A stretch of 64,000 bases of DNA from Datura wrightii (Eukaryota > Streptophyta > Magnoliopsida > Solanales > Solanaceae). This document shows positions 55,192 to 64,000 of the stretch, piece by piece; positions within the stretch are counted from its first letter, which is position 1; each line of letters starts with the position of its first letter. Location: positions 41,808,501 through 41,872,500 of the forward strand of contig JASDFA010000002.1 of the NCBI GenBank assembly GCA_035772735.1, given 5' to 3'. The translations under genes and the position numbers were made by a program. Under the pieces are notes generated by a model, which searched no databases, was not told where the DNA came from, and saw only the letters and a program-made list of their open reading frames with translations.

Positions 55192-57447
55192 CTCCTTGGG
55201 AGGCATGACTGGCACCTGGTGCCCTACTAGGACCTGGACTGCTGGACTATTGAGCCTAAGCACTTCTGGTTTTAGGATGGCTCTAATTCTAGATTTATAA
55301 AAACAACGGGCTATATAACGGCTATAAATATAGCCTCCGGCTGACTAGGCCTATAGCCGCCTGTAGGAATATAATAACTAACAAGAACAACTAAGCATAA
55401 GGGAACCTATGCGGTCCGACAAGGCCACCAACTGACTAGTTATCACCGAAAAGTATAATCAAGTGCGGAACTGATCTGTGACCAACAAGGTCACCAACTG
55501 AAAACTGAACAATGCCCCACACGGCCATCACATGCAAACTGAAACATACATACGGCCCCACACGACCGATATAACTAACCACAGGGAATATACAATCCGA
55601 AAGCCTCTAAGAATAATAAGATGGTTGGGACAGGGCCCCGGCCTACCCATACCATACAAACAAAAAGGGAAGTAAACCTTTATCTGTCAAGCTCCGGATG
55701 ACAGGAGCTGAAGACTTTGTACGCTTGCTGGAACTAAGAGGGATCTGCTCCTCGTCTATGAGTACTCGCAGGCAAGTAATGCAGCGCACCAAAACGGGCG
55801 TCAGTACCACTGGTACTGAGTATGCAAAGCAATAACTGAAAATAACTGAAAGCAAATAGCAATACTGATAGATACTGAAGTAATAGGAGATGGGCTGAGA
55901 CTGACTGAAAAGAGCGTAACTTTACTAAAGAGAGTAAGAGTCATACCTAATAACATGGTGGTCTACTTTCTATCTGTTAATAACTAACACAACATAGCAT
56001 GCAAGAACCTTACCAGCCCCCATAAGCCGTAAGGTACCAACTAACACACAATCTATATACCGCTACCAAGGTTTTACCATCCACCTAGTAACTATGAGCA
56101 TCCAGCCGACCCCCTCGGTATGCAACTTGGGCTCGCTGGGCCCCTGACTATAGATGTATCTGAGTTCAGAGGACTCCTGAAATCTAAAATATGAAATTTG
56201 TAATCTGAAAACTTTAATATGCACCCTGGGCGGAGGCGCTCGACAGGGGGTGTGGTATAGTGCTGATCAGCCTGACATGGGGAATCTGCATCCCATCTTC
56301 GTCCGCTGGTGGACGGCATGCCACTCCGTAGAGCAACGTATCCTCACCCTCTGGCGGGCGAGTCGACACAGCTATTACCCCTGGGGCGGTCAAGGAAGCT
56401 CTAAGGGTACCCAACACAGAGCAATCATATCTCCACAGATAGCAATAAGCACATGTAATATATATACTGGATATGATAATAATATTTATGTTCTTCTATT
56501 CTGTTCTAAATTTCATATTGAAATGTACTAAAGCTGATACTGAAATATACTGAATCTGTAATAATATTTCTGGAATATTCTACTGGGACTTATACTGTTT
56601 CACCAAATTTCATGTTGAACACTATATTATATTTCTAACATGCTTACTAAATTTCATACTGAACATAATATACGACTTCTGAAAGACTTTACTGAAATTT
56701 GTACTATTTTACTATACTAGAACTACTAGCTTGCTGAAAGAAACTGGCTTTACATACCTCAACTGCCGACTTTCTGATTAACTGGCGTAGCTCAGCTAGT
56801 ATTCAGCTATTTCTCCCAACTGTATTCATATTCACGAAAGAATAGAATTAATTCTACTATTATTTTGGAAAGAAACCATACTTATGGATACACCTACTGC
56901 CTATTCTTTGACTTATCAAAGAATGACTGAAAACTCGTAATTTCTCGGTAGTCTAGAAGGGAGAAATACTCACTTTAGTGCTGAAAGTATATTAACACTA
57001 GTTTGGAGCAATTCCACTTACCTAGGCTTGGCATGACGATGATTCGCTGGCCGAATTTTGCAAAACTAACTCTGCAGGAATGCTCCCTGCAGCTTTATAC
57101 TTCGCTACCCGAAGTTAATTTGAGTTTGGACTGCGTTTGACGGCTTAATCGGATGGAAATTAATGAAAACCCTTCGTCTCCCCTGTTTACTGGTCGTTCA
57201 CTGGAAATTAAATGAAAGGAAATGATTTAAAACAAGGTGGAAGACCTTATATACTTGGGCCGGAAACCCTCCTCTTTAAGTTGCATTTGTCGAATGCGAT
57301 TTATAAGTTGCATTTGCCTTGTGACGCTCCGACTTAGCTCTTGTCCAGTCTCTCCCCGGGCCCTTTTCTCGCACGTATGGCATTCTAAAACTCTTAAGCA
57401 ACATGCGAATAGGCCAACTAAGTGTCAAGAACTTACGGGGTGTAACA
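55192..57447 (-). repeat. 3' LTR of element C (2,256 bp)
   Basis: On the minus strand it begins TGTTACACCCCGTAAG at 57447 and ends GGGGCGTGACA at 55192. A TATA box (minus strand GTATATAAGG, 57255-57246) lies about 190 bases into the LTR. The region 55980-56430 matches the visible part of the 5' LTR at 63530-63960. Small frames inside (for example 55643-55855, 56092-56417 and 57237-57485) are not genes. Confidence 0.92.
57246..57255 (-). promoter_or_regulatory. TATA box of the C 3' LTR
   Basis: Minus strand GTATATAAGG. A similar tract at 8243-8256 in the decayed LTR occupies the corresponding position. Confidence 0.6.
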
Positions 57448-57463
57448 TCATTCCCCCCTTAAG
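57448..57463 (-). promoter_or_regulatory. polypurine tract of element C
   Basis: Minus strand TTAAGGGGGGAATGA sits immediately before the 3' LTR and would prime plus-strand synthesis. The 3' untranslated tract is 57464-57721. Confidence 0.8.
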
Positions 57464-57721
57464 AACATTCATCCTCGAATGTTAACTTCTGTTTATAGAA
57501 ATTTTAACTTGCTCTATTTATTTTGGAAAAAATTCGGCAGAGTTTTTCCTGTAATATGGACTATCTAAAAAATCTTGAAACGCAGAAAAGTCCAATACAG
57601 GTATTCCATATAATACTATAGCATCCATTACACAATAAACTAGAGTCAACTATCTCACGTACACATGAATATACTGTAACTCATAAAACAGTAATAATAA
57701 CATACCTCTGGATGACTAAGT

Positions 57722-59175
57722 CTAAAATAACTGAGGATATCTGACTTTCATATTTTCTTCTGCTTCCCAAGTCATTTCCTCTCGGTTCCTGTTACGCCAT
57801 AACACTTTGACAGAAGCAACATCTTTAGTTCTTAATCTGCGGATCTGCCGGTCTAGTATGGCTGCTGGAACTTCTTCATAGGCCAACTCCTCTGTAACCT
57901 GAACATGTTGGACTGGGAAAATTTTGGAGGGATCTCGTATGTACTTTCTTAGCATTGATACATGGAAAACTGGATGGACAGATTCTAACTCTGGAGGTAA
58001 GTCTAACTCATATGCCACTTGGCCTATTCTTCCGTGAATCTGGTAAGACCCAACAAACCTCGGGCTAAGCTTGCCTTTTTTGCCAAATCTCATTACACCC
58101 TTCATCGGTGAAACTTTCAGAAACACCCAATCACCCACATTAAATTCCATGTTTCTGCGCCGCACATCAGCATAAGATTTCTGGCGGCTCTGAGCAGTCA
58201 GTAAACGTTCTTTGATAAGCTTTACTTTTTCGTTTTATTGATGAATGATATCTGGCCCAATCAATGCTGATTATCCTACCTCAAACCAACCAACTGGAGA
58301 TCTGCACTTTCGCCCATATAATGCCTCATAAGGCGCTATCTAAATAGCTGAATGGAAACTGTTATTATAGGCGAACTCAATGAGTGGTAAATGTTCATCC
58401 CAGCTACCTCCGAAATCCAACACACATGCTTGCAACATATCCTCGAGCGTTTGAATGGTGCATTCTGCCTGCTCATCTATTTGAGGATAAAAAGCTATGC
58501 TCAGGTCAACCTGTGTCCCCAAGCCTCTCTGAAATGATTGCCAGAATTTAGCTGTAAACTTCGTCCCTTTGTCGAAGATAATGGACATTGGAACACCATG
58601 CAACTTGACTATTTCTCTAATATATAGCTCAACATAATCCTCGACGGAAAAGGTAGCCCCTACTGGCAGAAAATGAGCTGATTTTGTCAGTTTGTCAACA
58701 ATAACCAAGATCGAATCATATCTACGCCTGGTGCAGGGTAATCCTGCTACAAAATCCATATTTACTTCTTCCCATTTCCATAGATGCACAACTATATCCA
58801 GAGTCAGTCCGCTTGGTTTCTTATGTTCAGCTTTTACCTGCTGGCAGTTGGGGCACTGAGCTACGAATTCTGCTATCCCCTTCTTCATTCCTTGCCACCA
58901 ATAGATTCCTTTTTATGGTTGTACATTTTCATCGAACCTGGGTGGAGAGAATAACGAGCATAATATACCTATCCTGTAATCTGTTGGCGAAACCCTGCAA
59001 CGTCTGGAACACAAAGGCGGTCTTTATATCGCAATACCCCATCCTCGGTTATCTGAAAATCTGTCACCTCTCCATGCTGAACTCTGTTTCTAAGCTGAAC
59101 TAGGCTAGGATCTTCATACTTCCATTCGTTTACTTCTACGACTAAAGATGATACTGCAGTGTTTTGTATTACCAC
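57722..59175 (-). pseudogene. integrase with chromodomain (element C), broken
   Basis: The zinc-binding region is partly in a damaged segment (58900-59000); QCPNCQQVK near 58850 supplies the cysteine pair. The core in the open stretch 58888-58340 has NMDFVAGLP, then FDKGTKFTA in place of an SD-type block with the Asp kept, and QTLEDMLQACVLDF with the Glu. After a gap with stops, 58165-57722 is open for 147 codons: GPY-like VGSYQIHGRIG, HPVFHVSMLRK and the chromodomain-like tail ILDRQIRRLRTKDV to EMTWEAEENMKVRYP. It is in the expected order after RNase H. Confidence 0.85.
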
Positions 59176-59195
59176 TCTATTATCCTCTGTTTGTA

Positions 59196-59640
59196 CTACA
59201 CAAACGGAAAAAAATTGGCTAACTGATGCAATTCCTGGTCTAATTTCCGCTGCTCAGGCTGTAAGTGTGACAAACTTCCCATAGATTTACGGCTAAGGGC
59301 ATCTACCACCACATTATCTCTCCCTGGGTGATATAGAATATTCACATCATAGTCTTCTAACAGCTCTAACAAGTGACGCTGCCGCAAATTTAACTCTTTC
59401 TGGGTGAAGATATACTGTAGGCGCTTATGATCAGTGAAAATATCCACGTGGACGCCATACAAGTAATGTCTCCATATCTTTAAGGCGTGAATCACTGCAG
59501 CCAATTCCAGGTCATGGGTAGGATAGTTCTTTTCATGTTTCCTCAGCTTTCTTGAAGAACAAGCAATTCCTTTACCAGCTGCATCAACACACATCCTAAC
59601 CCAACACCCAAAGCGTCACAATAAATTGCATAACCTTTTG
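59196..59640 (-). pseudogene. RNase H (element C), broken
   Basis: The open stretch 59594-59196 encodes GIACSSRKLRKHEKNYPTHD, LELAAVIHALKIWRHYLYG, IFTDHKRLQYIFTQKEL and the exit block VVVDALSRKSMGSL. The N-terminal strand (59595-59640) is in another frame. Acidic residues in the DLELAA and FTDHK blocks are kept. Confidence 0.85.
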
Positions 59641-60700
59641 TACCTTCTGCAATGCTAACACTAGAGCTGACGTAACCTATCTTTCAATTCCTGTAAGCTC
59701 TGCTCACATGCCTCAGTCCACTAAAATTTTGCTTCCTTCTGCGTCAGTTTAGTCAGAGGTGCTTCGAAGGTGGAAAATCCTTCGACAAACCTCCTGTAGT
59801 ACCCTGCTAACCCCAGGAAACTACGTACCTCGGTCGGAGTGGTAGGTCTGGGCCATGTTTTCACTGATTTTATTTTCTGTGTATCTACCTGTATACCAGC
59901 ATCCGACACAATATGACCCAAAAAGGCTACTGAATTCAGTCAAAATTCACATTTAGAGAACTTGGCATACAACTGACAGTCTTTGAGAATCTAGAGCACT
60001 GTCCGCAAATGATCCTGGTGGTCTGGCTCTGAGCGAGAATACACCAGAATATCATCAATAAACACTATCACGAACAGGTCCAGGTATGGTATAAAAATGC
60101 TGTTCATCAGGTCCATAAACACGGCTGGAGCATTCGTTAGCCCAAAGAATGTAACTAAGAATTCAAAATGGCCACATCTGGTCCTGAAGGTAGTCTTTGG
60201 AATGTCCCATTCACGAACCCAAACCTAATGATATCTGGACCTTAAGTCAATTTTGGAGAAATATCTAGGTCCCTATAACTGATCAAACAAATCATCTATC
60301 CTGGGAAGCGGATACTTATTCTTGACAGTAACTTTATTCAGTTGTCGATAGTCTATACACATACGGAGGGAACCATCCTTCTTTCTCACAAACAGAATTG
60401 GCGCACCCCAAGGTGAAGTACTCGGCCTGATAAATCCCTTTGTCTAACAAATCCTTCAACTACTCCTTTAGTTCTCTAAGTTCAGCAGGAGCCATGCGAT
60501 AAGGGGGAATTGATATGGGCTGTGTGCCTGGCAATAAATCAACTGCAAAGTCTATTTCCCTTTCTGGGGAAATACCAGATAGCGCATCTGGGAATACATC
60601 GGGGAATTCATTAACCATTGGAACAGACTGGAGAGTCGGAGACTCTCCCCGAACATCCTGAACTCTGACAATGTGGTAAATGCACCCCTTGTCTATCAAC
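59641..60700 (-). pseudogene. reverse transcriptase (element C), broken
   Basis: Entry is VFPDALSGISPEREIDFAVD, then TQPISIPPYRMAPAELRELK (60640-60460). The active-site block LFVIVFIDDILVYS is near 60080-60040, followed by YAKFSKCEF. The thumb block GHIVSDAGIQVDTQKI and FLGLAGYYRRFVEGFS is open at 59921-59721. At least four stops or shifts lie between. Both catalytic aspartates are present. Confidence 0.85.
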
Positions 60701-60774
60701 TTTCTCGCCCGAATATAGGAAATAAACCTACCTTTTGGCGTAGCTGTACTGCCCTTCCACTCTCGTACTGCCTC

Positions 60775-61113
60775 CTATGGAAAGTGGAATCGGACCGTCT
60801 TGGTCCAGCATTCTACATTGGCGTAGCATGGAGCTAACCAATCCATACCCATAATGGCATCAAAATCAACCATTTCTAACTCTACCAAATCTGTTGTTGT
60901 CTGACAGTTAGCAACCTCTACTGTACACCTTCGATAAACCCTTCTCGATATAATAGAGTCACCGATGGGTGTAGATACTGAAAAGGGTTGCCGAAGAAAT
61001 ATTGGTACAATACTGAACTTTCGAGCCACTAATGGGGCAACATAGGATAAGGTAGATCCCGGATCGATTAATACATAAGCAGGGTGAGAGGAAATAGTCA
61101 TCATACCTGTCAC
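60775..61113 (-). CDS. aspartic protease segment (element C), active-site loop intact
   Basis: An open stretch of 112 codons carries the active-site loop VLIDPGSTLSYVAP, the flap block STPIGDSIISRRVYRRC and the core block DFDAIMGMDWL. It is a domain of a Gag-Pol polyprotein rather than a free gene: its start codon is internal, and the polyprotein is closed by stops upstream and downstream. It is the best-preserved protease among the three Tekay elements. Confidence 0.75.
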   Translation of the reverse strand: MTGMMTISSHPAYVLIDPGSTLSYVAPLVARKFSIVPIFLRQPFSVSTPIGDSIISRRVYRRCTVEVANCQTTTDLVELEMVDFDAIMGMDWLAPCYANVECWTKTVRFHFP

Positions 61114-62498
61114 AACATCTGGAGATGCCTCTGAATCCTGTCTCCCTGGTAATGCATAGGTACGTCTTGGGCCTGTACCGGATCTAGAGGCCCTTGATCT
61201 GCCTCGACCTCTGCCTGCTGAAACTGAGGGCTTGCGCCCTGCCGGGGCTGCTGGAGCTCGCGACCCTGCCGATGCCTTGTCCTGTCAATCCTGGTCACCC
61301 TGACCCCTGGCTGGACAATTTCTCATCACATGACACTCCTGTCCGCATATATAACACCATGTGGAGCCATATATACAAGCTCCAGAGTGGCATTGGCTGC
61401 AAATAGGGAAAAGCGGTAGTGTATACCTACTCTAGTCTGCCCTCCTCTACTGGGGTGAATCTACTATTCGAGAACTTTCGCTGGACTCTGATTGTCCTCA
61501 GCGATTGAATCTACCCCTCTGCTGCTATGATGGTGGCAGGGGTCTAGGTGGACTATTTGAGAACCGTGGCATAAGCCCTTTCCGAATCTCCCCCTGTAAC
61601 TCATCTGACCAGTCCCTGCGGCGCTGTTCTTGACTTATTCGTCTGCTATCCTGTTGCCGCTGTCTGAGGCCCTCAATAGTTTGAGCAAAAGCCTACACTC
61701 GAGCAATATCCATATCTTCCAACAGAGTAGCTTTCATACAGGCCTCAATATACTCTAGTTTCAGCCCCATAATAAATTGGTGGACTCTGGATGACATGTG
61801 TCTACGAAGGCTAGAGCATAGCGGGCCAAAGAATCGAACTGCAGGGCGTATTCTCGAATACTCATTTCCCCTTGCTCTAAGTGTAAAAACTGATCCATTT
61901 GGGCCTGTCGGATCTCTCGTGGTAGATAACAGTCCAGGAAAGCCTCTGAAAAGTAAGACCAGGTTGGAGGGGCAACATCTCTCCCTCTAGACCTTTCCCA
62001 ACTCTCATACCACAACACAACAATATCCTTCAGTCGGAATACCGCCAATTCGACCGACTCTGCAGATGTAATATGCATTACCCGGAAGATCCTCTACATC
62101 TGATCTAGGAAGTCCTGGGGGGCCTCTGTTCAATCTATCCCGGTAAACTGTAGGGGACCTAGTGCCAGGAATTCTCGGACCCTAGAACTACCAGGCCCAC
62201 CTGATGACTCTGCAGCTATAGGTGGCATTGACTGGCGCTGAGTAGCCATCATTTGCGCTAACATAACTACTGCACTCCTGACCTCCTAGTCAGATGGTGT
62301 AGGTATAGGAACAGTCGGAGGTGGTGTCGTCCCGAGTGGTTCCTGATGTGGTGGAGACTGCTGAGAAGGTCGGGACGATGCCTCTATATCGCCCCCAGAT
62401 CGGGCTGATTCTAATCGAGACTGGGGCATCCTACTGGTGCCCTCTCCTGCTGTTGTGTCCAATCTTCGGCCTGTGATAGGGTGTTGCTGATCTGACAT
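61114..62498 (-). pseudogene. gag (element C), broken
   Basis: ATG at 62498 (MSDQQHPITGRRLDT) begins a Ser/Pro/Gln-rich N terminus that ends at a TAG at 62286. The capsid region is open at 62078-61761 (ESVELAVFRLKDIVVLWYES, then FLDCYLPREIRQAQMDQF and SIREYALQFDSLARYA). The region 61114-61400 is basic and Gln-rich (DRTRHRQGRELQQPRQGAS), with the zinc-knuckle complement near 61350 in a damaged frame. Confidence 0.78.
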
Positions 62499-62696
62499 TT
62501 TATCTGTAAACAAAGAGTATAGTAAGCTTTAGGGACTCAACCCTATACTGTACTGCTCTATGGCACGATCGAATTTGAAGAAATAGTAACCATCCTATCA
62601 TGCCTTGTAGCCTCCTGCCTATGGTATGTGGTGCACAACACATCCATAGACAAGACTCTACTTAGCACGGCTTGCAGACTCTCTGGGATACGACCT

Positions 62697-62708
62697 GCTC
62701 TGATACCA
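62697..62708 (-). promoter_or_regulatory. primer-binding site, initiator tRNA-Met type (element C)
   Basis: Minus strand TGGTATCAGAGC, identical to the site of element A, four bases from the LTR end. The leader to gag is 62499-62696. Confidence 0.9.
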
Positions 62709-62712
62709 AGTT

Positions 62713-64000
62713 TGTCACGCCCCGCCTTGGGAGGCATGACTGGCACCTGGTGCCCTACTAGGACCTGGACTGCTGGACTACTGAGCCTAAGCATTTCTGG
62801 TGCCAGGCTGGCTCTAATTTTGGATTTATAAAAACAACGGGCTATATAACAGCTATAAATAAAGCCTCCATCCGGCTAGGCCTATAGCCACTTGTAGGAA
62901 TATAACAGCTAACCAGAACAACTGAGCATAAGGGAACCTATGCGGGCTGACAAGGCCACCATGCTGACTAGTTATCACTACAAAGTATGATCAAGTGCTG
63001 AACTGATCTATGACCGACAAGGTCACCAACTGACAACTAAACAAGGCCCCACACGGCCAACACATGCAAACTGAAACATACATACGGCCCGACACGACCG
63101 GTACAACTAACCACAGGGAATATACAATCCGCAAGCCTCTAAGAATAATAAGATGGTCCGAACAGCGCCCCGGCCTACTCATACTGTACAAACAAAAAGG
63201 GAAGTAAACCTTTAGCTGTCAAGCTCCGGATGACAGGAGCTGAAGACTCTGTACTCTGGCTGGAACTACGAGGGATCTGCTCCTCATCTATGAGTACCTG
63301 CAGGCAAGTAATGTAGCGCCCCGAAATGGGCATCAGTACCATTGGTATTGAGTATGCAAAGCAATAACTGAAAATAACTGAAAGCAAACAACAATACTTA
63401 TAGATACTGAAGTAATAGGAGACGGGCTGAGACTGACTGAAGAGAGCGCAACTTTACTGAAGAGAGTAAGAGTCATACCTGATAACATGGAGGTATACTT
63501 TCTATCTATTCATAATTAACACAACATAGCATGCAAGAACCTTACCATCCCCCATATTCTATAAGGTACCAACCAGCACACAATCTATATACCCCTACCC
63601 AGGTCTTACCATCCACCTAGTAACTATGAGCATCCAGCACGCCCCCTGGGTATGCAACTTGGGCTTGCTGGGCCCATGACTATACCTTTATCTAAGTCCA
63701 GGGGAGTCTTGAAATCTAAAATCTAAAATCTGTAATCTGAAAAATATAATCTACACCCCGGGCGGAAGCGCTCTACAGGGGTGTGGTATAGTGCTGATCA
63801 GCCTGATATGGGGAATCTGCATCCCATCTTCGTCTGCTGGCGGACGACATGCCACTCCGTAGAGCGATGTATCCTCACCCTCTGGCGGGCGAGTCGAAAC
63901 AGCTATTACCCCTAGGGCGGTCAAGGAAGCTCTAAGGATGCCCAACACAGAACAATCATGCCTACGCATATAGTAATAAGAACATGTAATATATATACTG
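62713..64000 (-). repeat. 5' LTR of element C, partial
   Basis: It starts (plus strand) tgtcacgccccgccttggga and parallels 55192-56470 of the 3' LTR to the window edge; about 1 kb should lie beyond. Short frames inside are not genes. Confidence 0.92.

Larger units (their letters stand above)
55192..64000 (-). mobile_element. Tekay/Del-type Ty3/gypsy retrotransposon C, 5' LTR runs off the right edge
   Basis: On the minus strand this is a 5' LTR (from beyond 64000 to 62713), tRNA-Met primer site, gag, protease, RT, RNase H, integrase, polypurine tract and complete 3' LTR (57447 to 55192). The two LTRs agree at roughly 92-95 per cent over the visible overlap by eye. Order and motifs match A and B, but the LTR ends (TGTCACGCCCC on the plus strand) mark a different subfamily. 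Stops in gag, RT and IN suggest inactivity. gcagc (55187-55191) is the left target duplication candidate. Confidence 0.9.

Overview
This window looks like repeat-dense nuclear DNA (pericentromeric or intergenic) from a flowering plant. I favour Solanaceae (pepper, tomato or tobacco relatives) because the Athila-type and Tekay/Del-type Ty3/gypsy elements, and the extra 406-residue reading frame of one of them, resemble what is common there. That taxonomic call is inference. I found no ordinary host gene, tRNA, rRNA or CRISPR array. Almost all of the 64 kb can be assigned to nested retroelements.

Layout, left to right. (1) 1-6059: minus-strand Athila element E (pol, PBS, 5' LTR), lacking gag and protease. 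(2) 6060-8530: a decayed LTR related to the Tekay family, a (TA)n run and a GC-rich block. (3) 8531-26983: minus-strand Tekay element B, split by a complete Tekay element A (10218-17616) that landed inside B's integrase/chromodomain coding sequence, and by a solo LTR S1 (23963-26327) that landed inside B's 5' LTR in the opposite orientation. (4) 26988-27475: a 488-bp TRIM. (5) 27476-29163: the 3' end and truncated LTR of plus-strand Athila element H. (6) 29206-31229: a (TTA)n/(TTG)n microsatellite and an AT-rich spacer with a 296-bp tandem duplication. (7) 31230-35745: a decayed L1-type LINE, cut by (8) plus-strand Athila element J (35746-38753). (9) 38754-39992: LTR fragment K of the Tekay family. 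(10) 40054-55191: 3' part of minus-strand Athila element M, interrupted by (11) D (42798-53937), and bounded on the right by (12) minus-strand Tekay element C (55192 to the window end).

The most interesting unit is D, a complete Athila-like element with two LTRs and a perfect CCTTT target-site duplication. It keeps gag and protease but has lost reverse transcriptase, RNase H and integrase: the protease frame runs straight into what looks like the last residues of pol and the conserved post-pol motif. It also carries the only long intact reading frame in the window, a 406-residue protein with an acidic tail, which resembles the family usually annotated as putative plant transposon protein. A second solo LTR (S2, with a perfect GTGAC duplication) sits inside D. 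E shows the opposite loss (no gag or protease, pol domains still recognisable).

Two sequence architectures stand out. The LTRs of H and M begin with the same perfect 12-bp inverted repeat. The U3 regions of both Athila (E, J) and Tekay (A, B, S1) LTRs carry arrays of short palindromic words with a shared ACGA(G/C)TCGT core. Boundaries, target duplications and homologies were read by eye; family names come from recognising motifs, not from a database search.
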